Source: Treponema bryantii
GTDB lineage: Bacteria; Spirochaetota; Spirochaetia; Treponematales; Treponemataceae
Assembly: GCF_036492245.1 (NCBI RefSeq)
Contig: NZ_AP025286.1
Coordinates: forward strand, 2,604,001-2,668,000
Direction of reading: 5' to 3'
Length of the DNA stretch: 64,000 nt
Shown: positions 34,483-43,179 of the stretch, piece by piece
Layout of the letters: every line of letters begins with the position of its first letter
How positions within the stretch are numbered: the stretch's first letter is position 1
Position numbers and translations under genes: made by a program
Notes under the pieces: generated by a model
Databases searched by the model: none
What the model saw: only the letters and a program-made list of their open reading frames with translations
Told to the model about the DNA's origin: nothing

Positions 34483-35712
34483 ATGAATATCGAAAAATTA
34501 ATAGCGACATCGGATGTTTTGTTCAAAGCAATGAAAGAGCAACACTATACAGATTCAAATATAGAAAAGTATATTTGCGAAATTCATTGGATACAAAAAC
34601 ATGGAAAAGACAAAGATTTTTCATCTTATGTTGATTTATGTAATTATCGACTTGAAAGAAAAAGAGTTTCTGTTGGTGTGGTATATAGCTATCGTTCTAT
34701 GTATCGCGTTTTCAGGGACTTTGACGAAAATAATCAATTGCCATTGCACTATAAAAGAAATCCTTTGCAACCTGTTAAAAGTGCATATTTATGCTTAAAT
34801 CCCTATTTCAAATCACTGATTGATAATTATATCTCATATGCTACTAATGAAGGACATAGTGAAAAAACTATAAGCTCCTGTGTAAGAAAAGCTGCATGTT
34901 TTCTTAAATTTTTTCAGCAAAAAGGGTTTGCAACATTCGCAAAGGTGACAGAGAAAGAAGTATATGCTTTTTTTCTTGATGAGAATAATCAACTAAATAA
35001 AAGTCACTCTTATAAAAAGGCCATAACAACAGCGTTACAGGTAAATCTTGAAGATTCTGATGTGCAAAGAATTATGAACTATGTACCAGAAATAAGGAAA
35101 ATACGAACGCTTTATCAGTTTCTAACAGTAAAAGAATGTGAAGTAATAAAGCACGAGCTGATGGATAATCATTTTTCATTACGAGATAAGGCTATCCTGA
35201 ATATTTTGTTTTACTATGGACTACGGGCTTGTGATGTAGCTAATCTTAAATTGGAAAATATAGACTGGCAAAAAGATAAAATATCTTTATACCAGTCAAA
35301 AACCTTAAATCTGGTTGAATTACCTCTTTTGCCAATTGTTGGAAATTCAATATACGATTATCTCAAATTTGAGAGACCAAAAAAACAGAGTCAATTTCTT
35401 TTCCTTAAGTCGTTTTCTCCATATGAAGCCCTCAATAGCAATGGTATTTATAGCATTTCAAATAGGTTATTTAAAATAACTGGGCTTAGGCAGAATAAAG
35501 GAGATCGTCGAGGAACGCATATTTTCAGACATCATATTGCAACAGCATTAGCATCCAGTGGATTTTCTCAACCTGTAATAAGTGCAACTTTGGGACATGT
35601 CGAACCAACTTCCTTAGAGCCATATCTTGAAGCAGATATAGAACATTTAAGACCATTTGCACTTAGTCTAGAAAACTTTCCAATTGACGAGGAGGTGTTT
35701 ACAAATGACTGA
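34483..35712 (+). CDS. Tyrosine recombinase, RitA-like (first of trio)
   Basis: A 409-residue integrase with an N-terminal SAM-like core-binding region (about 110-205) and a C-terminal catalytic domain. All tyrosine recombinase residues are visible: Arg248 (YGLRACDV), a Lys in YQSKT, His346-x-x-Arg349 (HIFRHH), His372 (GHVE) and the nucleophile Tyr381 (SLEPYLEAD). The start at 34483 has AAGGAGG 8 bp upstream; an in-frame TTG at 34441 is rejected because it lies in the terminal repeat. It overlaps the next recombinase by 8 bp. Confidence 0.88.
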   Translation: MNIEKLIATSDVLFKAMKEQHYTDSNIEKYICEIHWIQKHGKDKDFSSYVDLCNYRLERKRVSVGVVYSYRSMYRVFRDFDENNQLPLHYKRNPLQPVKSAYLCLNPYFKSLIDNYISYATNEGHSEKTISSCVRKAACFLKFFQQKGFATFAKVTEKEVYAFFLDENNQLNKSHSYKKAITTALQVNLEDSDVQRIMNYVPEIRKIRTLYQFLTVKECEVIKHELMDNHFSLRDKAILNILFYYGLRACDVANLKLENIDWQKDKISLYQSKTLNLVELPLLPIVGNSIYDYLKFERPKKQSQFLFLKSFSPYEALNSNGIYSISNRLFKITGLRQNKGDRRGTHIFRHHIATALASSGFSQPVISATLGHVEPTSLEPYLEADIEHLRPFALSLENFPIDEEVFTND

Positions 35713-36661
35713 TTTAGAAAAGAATTTAGAGGAAAAAATAAAGCTCTTCCTCAATTACAAAACAGTTTCTGGTGGTATGAATAGAGTATATATACAGACT
35801 TTAAGACGATTTGAAAAATTTTGTTATGAAAACTTTGCTGCTCAGAAAGAATTAACTCAAGAAATGATTGATTCTTGGTGTCAAAAAAAATCTTCTGAAT
35901 TGAATGGATCTAGAAATACAAGAATAAAAGTCGTTAGAGCCTTTATAAAATTTCTTAATCAAAGAGCCTTGTCATGCATTGAACTGCCGGTGCTCCTGAA
36001 GTCTGAGAAATCTAAATATATACCACATTCATTCACAGAAGAAGAATTGAAGGCTTTCTTTTTTGAATGTGATCATATTTGTAAAGATAGTCGCAGATTT
36101 TCCAATTATAAGAACCTTGTTGTTCCGGTTCTTTTCCGCTTGCTATATAGTTCTGGAATTCGAACAACAGAGGCCAGATTGTTAAAAAGAGAAGATGTCG
36201 ATTTTGAGAACGGCATTCTTAAAATTCGAAAAGGGAAAGGCTCTGATAAACATTATGTTGCGCTTCATTCCTCTACCGTTGATATGTTAAAGAAATATGA
36301 TTTTGCAATGGATAAATTGAAAAAAAATCGAACATATTTCTTTGAAAAATCTAATGGTTCTTTTTTTGATACAAGCTGGCTTAGCAGATGTTTTAGGGAG
36401 TGCTGGTACAGAGCTAATAAAACATCTGCAGTGCCTTATGATTTGCGGCACAACTATGCAACAACTAATATAAATAGTTGGGAAACTGATTCATTCGAAT
36501 TCAATGATAAATTGTTTTTCTTGTCTAAATCTATGGGACATAAAAAGTTAGTATCTACACTCTATTATTACTCGATAGTCCCGCGTCTTAGTGAAACTAT
36601 AAAAGATAAAACAGAATCTGATTTGAATGAAATAATAAAAGAGGTGAATTATGAAGAATAA
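35705..36661 (+). CDS. Tyrosine recombinase, RitB-like (second of trio)
   Basis: A 318-residue integrase with a core-binding domain (about 1-100) and a catalytic domain. Arg153 (SSGIRTTEA), a Lys in RKGKGSDKH, and PYDLRHNYA with Arg248 are present, but the usual first His of HxLRH is Tyr245. The GHKKLVSTLYYY segment supplies the second His and the tyrosine nucleophile. GGAGGT precedes the ATG at 35705. The Tyr substitution may reflect specialisation within the trio. It overlaps the third recombinase by 11 bp, so all three are translationally coupled. Confidence 0.87.
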   Translation: MTDLEKNLEEKIKLFLNYKTVSGGMNRVYIQTLRRFEKFCYENFAAQKELTQEMIDSWCQKKSSELNGSRNTRIKVVRAFIKFLNQRALSCIELPVLLKSEKSKYIPHSFTEEELKAFFFECDHICKDSRRFSNYKNLVVPVLFRLLYSSGIRTTEARLLKREDVDFENGILKIRKGKGSDKHYVALHSSTVDMLKKYDFAMDKLKKNRTYFFEKSNGSFFDTSWLSRCFRECWYRANKTSAVPYDLRHNYATTNINSWETDSFEFNDKLFFLSKSMGHKKLVSTLYYYSIVPRLSETIKDKTESDLNEIIKEVNYEE

Positions 36662-37685
36662 TGCGGAAGCTATAAAATTTTCGAAATATATATCAGATTA
36701 TCTTTACAATTATGCACCTGCATTTTTAAGCCGTTCAAAAGATACTCTGAAATCTTATGAAGATACTTTGGTTTTATATATCAAATTTTTAGAAAAAGAA
36801 GGTATCACTTCTTCAAATCTATCAAGAAAAGCTTTTGAAAGAACGTATATAGAAAAATGGATACTCTGGTTAAAAAATGAACGCAGTTGTTCTCCAGATA
36901 CCTGTAACAATCGAATGAGTACATTCAGAGGATTTTTGAAATATCTTGGTTCTAAGGACATAAAACTTATGTACCTGTATGAAGAGTCAAGAACTATTCA
37001 CAGATTAAAAACTTTGAAGAAGAAAGTTACAGGTGTTTCTAAAAAAGGAATTCAAGAATTATTGAATCAACCAGATTTGGGAACTAAGATAGGTCGAAGA
37101 GATTATACGCTTTTAATGTTGATGTATAGTTCGGCAGCACGAATTAATGAGATTTTATCATTAAGAATAAAAGATTTATTCTTAGAGGGACCTCATCCTT
37201 ATATGAATTTGTTTGGAAAAGGTGAAAAGATTAGACCTGCTTTTCTCATGCCAAGAACTGTTACCAACTTGAAAGGTTATATTGAATCCGTACATGGAAA
37301 AAATCCTAAGCCGGAAGATTACTTATTTTTCTCGCCTGTTGGAAATCGGAAGGAGAAATTAACTCAGCCGGCTATTGCAAAGCGTATAAAGAAATACGCA
37401 GAAGCAGGCAGTGCAAAAAGTCAGGAAATTCCAATTAATTTGCATTCACATCAATTACGGCATGCAAAAGCCACGCATTGGCTGGAAGATGGAATGAATA
37501 TTGTTCAGATAAAATTTCTACTTGGACACGAAAGTGTTGAAACGACAATGAAATACCTTGATGTTTCCATAGCCGAAAAAGCAGAAGCACTGGCGACACT
37601 TGAAGATGAAAAGGAGGCAGCGCTTCCTAAAAAGTGGGAAATGGATGATGGTTCATTATCTGAATTTCTTGGATTACCAAGATAA
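36651..37685 (+). CDS. Tyrosine recombinase, RitC-like (third of trio)
   Basis: A 344-residue integrase with an N-terminal core-binding domain (about 8-115) and a complete catalytic set: Arg164 (SSAARINEIL), Lys in FGKGEKIR, His267-x-x-Arg270 (HSHQLRHAK), His293 (LGHESVETT) and the nucleophile Tyr302 (MKYLDV). It resembles XerC/D-type enzymes more than the first two. GAGGTG precedes the ATG. Together with the two upstream genes it forms the RIT signature of three different recombinases in one operon. Confidence 0.88.
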   Translation: MKNNAEAIKFSKYISDYLYNYAPAFLSRSKDTLKSYEDTLVLYIKFLEKEGITSSNLSRKAFERTYIEKWILWLKNERSCSPDTCNNRMSTFRGFLKYLGSKDIKLMYLYEESRTIHRLKTLKKKVTGVSKKGIQELLNQPDLGTKIGRRDYTLLMLMYSSAARINEILSLRIKDLFLEGPHPYMNLFGKGEKIRPAFLMPRTVTNLKGYIESVHGKNPKPEDYLFFSPVGNRKEKLTQPAIAKRIKKYAEAGSAKSQEIPINLHSHQLRHAKATHWLEDGMNIVQIKFLLGHESVETTMKYLDVSIAEKAEALATLEDEKEAALPKKWEMDDGSLSEFLGLPR

Positions 37686-37698
37686 ATTTTGTGGCAAA

Positions 37699-37757
37699 AT
37701 ATCACCCATATTACTTACTTTATTACCCATGTGTGATATAATCATCATGGGTGATAA
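37699..37757. promoter_or_regulatory. Iterated TTATYACCC operator and promoter of the AlbA_2 regulator gene
   Basis: ATATCACCC (37699-37707) and TTATTACCC (37720-37728) lie 21 bp apart in one orientation, and GGGTGATAA (37749-37757) lies in the other, overlapping the start codon. The second and third extend to a 15-bp inverted repeat (ACTTTATYACCCATG) around TATAAT (37737-37742). This is a good candidate autoregulatory operator. Confidence 0.6.
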
Positions 37758-39165
37758 AGTGAATAATCAATTACATGAATTATTAGATGAACTCCGTTCT
37801 TATGATACTGAACGTGAATGGTTTGAGTTTAAGGAAAACTGGTTTGATCAGACTCAGCTTGGACAGTATATTTCTGCTCTCTCAAACAGTGCAGCAATTG
37901 AAGGTCGTAAGAATGCTTATTTTGTCTGGGGAATTCATAATGATACACATGATGTAACAGGCACAACTTTTAACTGCAACATGGATATTAAAAATGAGCC
38001 TTTAAAACATTTTCTTGCACGACAGATTTATCCGGATTTAAATTTCAATTTTGAAGAAACTAATTATGAGGGTAAAAAAGTAGTTGTTCTTACTATTCCG
38101 GCTGCAAGGACAGTTCCTACAAGTTTTGATAACGAACGCTTTATACGAATTGGCTCAAGTAAGGAAAGTCTCAGAAAGTATCCGGAAAAAGAGTCTTATC
38201 TGTTTGATGTCCTTCGGCACGGATTTCCAACAATTGAGAATACACCCTCAAAATATCAGGATCTAACATTTGAAAAACTGTTTATTTATTATGGTGCTAA
38301 AGGTCTGAAACTTAATCCTGATAATTTCAAAAAGAACCTTAATCTTCTTACAGAAGATGGACAATATAACATTCTTGCACAGTTGCTTTCTGATAATTCT
38401 CAGATTCCGTTAAGAGTTGCCATTTTCTCAGGAAAGACAAAAGCTGATAAAATGTATTCTATCCGCGAATTTGGTTACCAGTGTATTTTGTATACGCTTG
38501 ATGAAGTTCTTCGTTATGGAGATGTCTTGAATATTCTTCAGGCAGATGAAAAGGATAGAGTTGTTGAGCGAAAGGACGTTCCTTTGTTTGAAAATGATGC
38601 TTTCAGGGAAGCTGTTATAAATGCGTTTGTACATAACAAATGGGTAACAGAAAATGAACCGATGATTACCGTTTTCTCAGATAGAATTGAAATTCTTTCT
38701 CGGGGAATACTACCACCAGAACAGACGCTTGAAGGTTTTTTTAGAGGTGAATCTGTCCCTGTAAATAAGAAGCTTTCAGAAATATTCTTACAACTTCATA
38801 TCAGTGAAAAAACTGGCCGTGGTGTTCCAAAAATTACCAGCACATACGGAAAAAGTGCATACGAATTTCATGAAAACTCTATTGTTGTAAAAATCCCTTT
38901 TAATTGGATTAACAATATGGGTGATAAAGTGGGTAATAAAACGGGTGATAATTCAAAATTAAATAATACTCAGTCCAAGATTTTTTCAGAAATCCGAAAT
39001 AATCCAAATATTACAAAACCTCAAATTGCACAGTTGGTCGGAGTTGGAAAGACTACCGTTGATAATGCAATTGCAGTTCTCAAACAGAAAGGTTATATAA
39101 AACGCTCAGGTTCCAATAAAACTGGTTTCTGGGAAATATTAAATGCAGGAGAAATTGAGAAATGA
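37747..39165 (+). CDS. AlbA_2 (Schlafen-type) ATP-binding transcriptional regulator
   Basis: A 472-residue protein with an N-terminal AlbA_2/AAA_4 domain (about 12-130, EWFEFKENWFDQTQLGQYISALSNSAAIEGRKNAYFVWGI and RFIRIGSSKESL), a middle region like the RecG-type GHKL-containing putative DNA-binding family (FREAVINAFVHNKW, DRIEILSRGILPPEQTLEGFFRGESVPVN, GRGVPKI), and a C-terminal winged helix (about 410-470, NPNITKPQIAQLVGVGKTTVDNAIAVLKQKGYI). The peptide MGDKVGNKTGDN before the winged helix is encoded by three 12-bp iterons that match its own promoter motif. The start at 37747 is the conserved MGDK; the ATG is only 4 bp after TATAAT. It overlaps the next gene by 4 bp. Confidence 0.8.
   Translation: MGDKVNNQLHELLDELRSYDTEREWFEFKENWFDQTQLGQYISALSNSAAIEGRKNAYFVWGIHNDTHDVTGTTFNCNMDIKNEPLKHFLARQIYPDLNFNFEETNYEGKKVVVLTIPAARTVPTSFDNERFIRIGSSKESLRKYPEKESYLFDVLRHGFPTIENTPSKYQDLTFEKLFIYYGAKGLKLNPDNFKKNLNLLTEDGQYNILAQLLSDNSQIPLRVAIFSGKTKADKMYSIREFGYQCILYTLDEVLRYGDVLNILQADEKDRVVERKDVPLFENDAFREAVINAFVHNKWVTENEPMITVFSDRIEILSRGILPPEQTLEGFFRGESVPVNKKLSEIFLQLHISEKTGRGVPKITSTYGKSAYEFHENSIVVKIPFNWINNMGDKVGNKTGDNSKLNNTQSKIFSEIRNNPNITKPQIAQLVGVGKTTVDNAIAVLKQKGYIKRSGSNKTGFWEILNAGEIEK
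38919..38951 (+). repeat. Three intragenic GGGTRATAA iterons, 12-bp period
   Basis: GGGTGATAA (38919-38927), GGGTAATAA (38931-38939) and GGGTGATAA (38943-38951) lie inside the regulator gene and match the operator motif at its start. They encode the MGDKVGNKTGDN linker. Confidence 0.8.
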
Positions 39166-40742
39166 AGAAGATTTTTTTTATAGTTTGTTTGATTTTTATA
39201 AGCACTTTCTCATGGAGCCAGAATGTTGAAATAATGAAAAGGATTCCTTTTGGAACTGAGGGTGCATTTAATTATTCATCCTCTTGGGATGAAAACGAAG
39301 GTTCTGCTCCTGAACTCAGTGTTTTAGCGTCCTTTGAAAACATGATGATAGTTTATGACGGAAAGAATTATTATGAATTAAATCTTATTAGTAAAAAACT
39401 TAAGAAGAAACTGTCCTTAAAAAATAATGCCCCTTATACTGGAACCCAAATATATGGAAATCTTTCAGACGGTTTTCTTTATGGAAATGTTGGAGCTGGT
39501 GCAGGACAGAATGAAGATTATCTGATTATTTATCATAAAGGAAATGAATATAAAATCGAAAACAAAACAAGCCTTTTCCCATATGGAATTTATGATTATG
39601 CATCCTTCCTTTGCTTAGATGATACAGTTTTCTTTATGACTACTGGAAAAACACTTGTTTGCATTCAATTAAAAAAAGATGGTACTTATACTGTTAAAAA
39701 TGAAAGAGAAACCTCTGAATATCTGGATAAAGGGATGGCAGAGAAACTTGGCTTTATCTTTACAAGAAATAAAAAGGGCAATATTTCAAGAATCTGTATA
39801 GGTGATTATTCACTAAATAGAAGTTCAGATGGGATTAATTATTGGAAACGAAGAAATGATACATTCCAAATTATGAATCCACAATATCAAGACAAAAAAA
39901 ATATAGACTCTTTTTCACAAAATCCTGGTTTTCCTGTATATACTCTGACCGGGACAGATTTAAAGGGCTTTCATTATTTTATGAGATTTGATAGTGAAAA
40001 TGGAAGATTTTCAAATGATAATCCTGGCTTTAATGTAAAGTTTTCTATTGCAGTTTTGACTCCTTTTGATAGTAAACTTTATATTTATGAAGATTACAAA
40101 GAAAATGAATGGAATCCTGCCCGCAATAAAGCAGGAAAACCAATCTGCAAAACTTCGTTTTATATAGCTCCAGATGGAAGTATTTATTTTTCTGATTGCA
40201 ATGCTCAGAATAAAGAATGGTTGATTAAGAAGATTCCAAACAGATTATATGATCAGTTAGATGTAGATATCAGCCATATCGGAATAATTATAAACAACAA
40301 TATTCCGCTTTACGAAAATGCAAATTCATCTTCAGCTGCAAATGGAAACAATTATGAAAACGACATAGTTTTGCAAAAAGAGACAAAAGGCAATTGGAGT
40401 AAAATTCAAAAACTAGATGGTCGCGAAGGCTGGGTAGAAACGAAGTTCATCAATTTTGATAATCAGCAATCAACATCATTTACAAACGTAGCGGTTAACA
40501 AAATAATGAGTTGCAATGATAATTTGCGTCTGCGTTCAGAAGAAGCAACTTCAAGCAATGTAATTACAACCATGCAAAAAGGGACAAAAGTCAAAATCCT
40601 GAAACTTGGCAAAGCAGAAACAATCGATGGCATAAACAGCAACTGGGTACAGGTAGAAGTTCTTTCTGATGCAAAAAATAAAGACGGTAAAGAAATAAAA
40701 TCAGGCACAATAGGCTGGTGCTACGGCGGATATTTGGAATAA
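39162..40742 (+). CDS. Exported protein with two bacterial SH3 domains
   Basis: A 526-residue protein with a signal peptide (1-19, ending TFSWSQ), a long region of beta-rich, Lys/Asn/Tyr-rich sequence without recognised family (20-365), and two C-terminal SH3b domains (about 371-430 and 446-526). The last one, CNDNLRLRSEEATSSNVITT to GWCYGGYLE, is almost identical to the end of the protein encoded at 41945-43141. Bacterial SH3 domains often bind peptidoglycan peptides. Its ATG overlaps the stop of the regulator gene (ATGA), so both are co-translated. Confidence 0.8.
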   Translation: MKKIFFIVCLIFISTFSWSQNVEIMKRIPFGTEGAFNYSSSWDENEGSAPELSVLASFENMMIVYDGKNYYELNLISKKLKKKLSLKNNAPYTGTQIYGNLSDGFLYGNVGAGAGQNEDYLIIYHKGNEYKIENKTSLFPYGIYDYASFLCLDDTVFFMTTGKTLVCIQLKKDGTYTVKNERETSEYLDKGMAEKLGFIFTRNKKGNISRICIGDYSLNRSSDGINYWKRRNDTFQIMNPQYQDKKNIDSFSQNPGFPVYTLTGTDLKGFHYFMRFDSENGRFSNDNPGFNVKFSIAVLTPFDSKLYIYEDYKENEWNPARNKAGKPICKTSFYIAPDGSIYFSDCNAQNKEWLIKKIPNRLYDQLDVDISHIGIIINNNIPLYENANSSSAANGNNYENDIVLQKETKGNWSKIQKLDGREGWVETKFINFDNQQSTSFTNVAVNKIMSCNDNLRLRSEEATSSNVITTMQKGTKVKILKLGKAETIDGINSNWVQVEVLSDAKNKDGKEIKSGTIGWCYGGYLE

Positions 40743-40751
40743 GGTTTGAAT

Positions 40752-41237
40752 ATGAAGAAGAGACTTTTACTTACAGCAATTATTCTCGCAATGAGCGTTT
40801 TATGTTTCGCTTTGGAAGTGGAAAAACTTGGAGAAATAAAAGATATATATTATAGAGATGGTATCGCAGGTGGACCCGGAAGTCCAAATGAGCTTGCCAT
40901 AAATGAAGTTGATAACACAATAAAAATCATTAATAGCACATCTGATTTTACTTATTATGATTTGACTACTCTGGAAGGTGTCAAAAAAACTGAATATCGG
41001 AATACCTTTGGTTTGATGCAAATTGAATTGGGAGATTTCGATATAAGTTGCCATAGTGATGTTTTAATTCTGGAAAAAGACAATGAACAGATTCAATATA
41101 TAGCCGGATATGAAAATATCAAGTCTGGAATCAGTTTCATTCTCAAAAAAGATAATGGCTACATAATTTATTATGTAAATGAAGATGGATTTCCAAGTGC
41201 TGTAGATACCACCGGCCGTATCTATTCAGAAGAATAA
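40752..41237 (+). CDS. N-terminal part of an interrupted exported YARHG protein
   Basis: A 161-residue product with a signal peptide (MKKRLLLTAIILAMSVLCFA) and a beta-rich domain related in style to its neighbours. The frame ends at TAA (41235-41237) and then continues, in the same frame, into the next coding segment. The join reads IYSEE-stop-AMAYLKKYDPEKYEQ, suggesting one original gene of 388 codons broken by a nonsense change, or less likely read-through. AAGG lies upstream of the ATG. Function unknown. Confidence 0.65.
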   Translation: MKKRLLLTAIILAMSVLCFALEVEKLGEIKDIYYRDGIAGGPGSPNELAINEVDNTIKIINSTSDFTYYDLTTLEGVKKTEYRNTFGLMQIELGDFDISCHSDVLILEKDNEQIQYIAGYENIKSGISFILKKDNGYIIYYVNEDGFPSAVDTTGRIYSEE

Positions 41238-41240
41238 GCA

Positions 41241-41918
41241 ATGGCATATTTGAAAAAATATGACCCGGAAAAATACGAGCAGAGCAAGAGTACTTCTGGT
41301 GAATTAGAACTCTACAATGATTTTATTCGCAATCGTGTCCTTATCTGGGGAAAAACTCATTACATGAAACACAATGTAATGGTGCAATATGACCTTCAAG
41401 GAAATTATTATTTTATGCAAGACTTTGGAAGCCTTGGTTCTGACATTGGATGTTACTTTAATGATAAGTGTATTTTTTACAAATTTACTGAAGGATTAAA
41501 TCCATACTCTGAAATAATCAAGAACTGTAAAGATGATGATTATTATAGCTCCAGCTGGTATCTTGGGTTCGGCGGCAACATCTACTACTACATAGCCGGC
41601 GAAGAATATACCGAAGTATTCCGCATCCGCCGCACCTGGGGTGATCCAGATTTTTATGCTATGGCCATCAACGGCTACACAGACGACTCTTACGGCCAGT
41701 ACGTAAACAAGGTTCTTCCAACTTTGAGCAAAGCAGAACTCCGTCTTTTGAGAAATACAATCTTTGCCATCTATGGCGTTCACTTTAAAAGCGCAGACCT
41801 TTCAACTCATTTCAACAAACAAGTCTGGTACACAGATGAAGGCAAAACATCTGGTGAAGTGACGCTTCCGGCGCATCGTCAGAAGCTTGTTGAGATGATA
41901 CAAAAGTTAGAGAAATAA
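41241..41918 (+). CDS. C-terminal YARHG-domain part of the same interrupted gene
   Basis: 225 residues starting MAYLKKYDPEKYEQ, without a signal peptide, ending in a YARHG domain (about 150-215: SKAELRLLRNTIFAIYGVHFKSADLSTHFNKQVWY). The YARHG domain is normally found in exported proteins, so a leaderless product would be mislocated. No ribosome binding site is evident, but the ATG is 3 bp after the upstream stop, so reinitiation is possible. It is in the same frame as the 40752-41237 segment. Treat the pair as one broken gene unless the stop is a sequencing error. Confidence 0.6.
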   Translation: MAYLKKYDPEKYEQSKSTSGELELYNDFIRNRVLIWGKTHYMKHNVMVQYDLQGNYYFMQDFGSLGSDIGCYFNDKCIFYKFTEGLNPYSEIIKNCKDDDYYSSSWYLGFGGNIYYYIAGEEYTEVFRIRRTWGDPDFYAMAINGYTDDSYGQYVNKVLPTLSKAELRLLRNTIFAIYGVHFKSADLSTHFNKQVWYTDEGKTSGEVTLPAHRQKLVEMIQKLEK

Positions 41919-41944
41919 TCAAAATCTATCTGGAGTTAAAAGAA

Positions 41945-43141
41945 ATGAAAAAGACATTCATATTTATAACTTTACTTTTCATAAGCACATTTTTATGGTG
42001 TCAGAATGTTGAATTTAAAAAAATTAAACAATTTAAGAATGATAAGGCATCTGTTTATATTAGAGAAGAGGTCAATCCTCAGGATGATATTACTGGTAAC
42101 GATATCTTTTTTGATGCTGATGGAAATTTTATGATTTATCAGCGTGACAAGAAATTGATGCTTTTCACCAATAAAGATTTAGAGATTGAAACACAGATAA
42201 AAATTAATACAGATACATCTTTGCAGACTTTCCAAACAATTGAAAATAATATTTTTATGGGAAACCATACCGAAGCATTCTATTTTAATAAAAATGGTTC
42301 TGAGTTTTTTCGAGTAAATATTTATTCAATATTAAATAAGCTTAATGGAGGGGACAGTAATTGGTTCACTGATTGTTATTATGATGAAGAAAAAGATATT
42401 TTGTTTTTTACATACCCTCATAATTCGGTAAACAGCATAGTAAATCCTTCTTTTGATGAAGTTCAGAATCAGAAAAATTTCCGTAATGCAGAAGAAACAA
42501 GTAAACTTCTTAAAAATGGAAATTATGATCCTCATCTGACTTTAGATTCAGATAATGATTTATATATTGATGGAGTCAGATGCAGATGGAATGCAACAGC
42601 TTATGAAACTACAGATTATGTAATTACTCTAAATAACAAGCGTAAAACTATTAGGGTTTTTGACAGAAAAGAAAGTGAGGTGTTATATTACACCATTCCT
42701 GAGAATGAAACCGAAGAATCCATCACCTATCATCCAAACGGCGACTGGTATTTCCTGACTATAAACTGGACAACAGACACTCACACCCTTTGGCGAATCG
42801 AAAATACCTGGGATTCACAGTGGCGCGAGCAGTGGAATAAAGAACACATCAATTTTGATAATCAGGATTCAGCTTCATCAACAAACGTAGCTGTAAGCAA
42901 AGTAATGACTTGCAACGACAATCTTCGCCTTCGTTCTCAGGAAGCAACATCAAGCAGTGTAATCACAACCATGCAAAAAGGCACAAAAGTCAAAATCCTG
43001 AAACTTGGCAAAGCAGAAACTATCGATGGAATAAACAGCAACTGGGTACAGGTAGAAGTTCTTTCTGACGCGAAAGACAAAGACGGCAATGAAATAAAAT
43101 CGGGTACCACAGGCTGGTGCTACGGCGGATATTTGGAATAA
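41945..43141 (+). CDS. Exported SH3-domain protein, paralogue of 39162-40742
   Basis: A 398-residue protein with a signal peptide (FISTFLWCQNVE, closely matching FISTFSWSQNVE of the other paralogue), a diverged middle (about 25-310), and one C-terminal SH3b domain (about 318-398) nearly identical in protein and DNA to that of 39162-40742. The shared 3' block of about 290 bp against a diverged middle suggests recent duplication or gene conversion. GGAG lies upstream. Probably envelope or periplasmic; function unknown. Confidence 0.78.
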   Translation: MKKTFIFITLLFISTFLWCQNVEFKKIKQFKNDKASVYIREEVNPQDDITGNDIFFDADGNFMIYQRDKKLMLFTNKDLEIETQIKINTDTSLQTFQTIENNIFMGNHTEAFYFNKNGSEFFRVNIYSILNKLNGGDSNWFTDCYYDEEKDILFFTYPHNSVNSIVNPSFDEVQNQKNFRNAEETSKLLKNGNYDPHLTLDSDNDLYIDGVRCRWNATAYETTDYVITLNNKRKTIRVFDRKESEVLYYTIPENETEESITYHPNGDWYFLTINWTTDTHTLWRIENTWDSQWREQWNKEHINFDNQDSASSTNVAVSKVMTCNDNLRLRSQEATSSSVITTMQKGTKVKILKLGKAETIDGINSNWVQVEVLSDAKDKDGNEIKSGTTGWCYGGYLE

Positions 43142-43179
43142 GTTCTTTTTGCGAAGAACTTGTTATGGTAAAGATAATA

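Noticed and set aside
34483-37685. Tn554-type transposon (TnpA, TnpB, TnpC)
   Set aside because: In Tn554 the third gene is not a recombinase, whereas here all three products carry recognisable tyrosine recombinase catalytic domains.
37686-37746. Right end of the RIT element directly after the third recombinase
   Set aside because: No copy of the TTTGGATTT half-site is present there; the only matching end found is at 43180-43267. Kept as a caveat in the main finding.
38919-38951. CRISPR-like short regular repeats
   Set aside because: Only three 9-bp units at a 12-bp period, in frame within a coding sequence, no spacers of CRISPR length and no cas genes in the window.
41241-41918. Independent toxin or antitoxin gene
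   Set aside because: It continues the frame of the preceding segment and has a YARHG domain typical of exported envelope proteins, not a toxin module.
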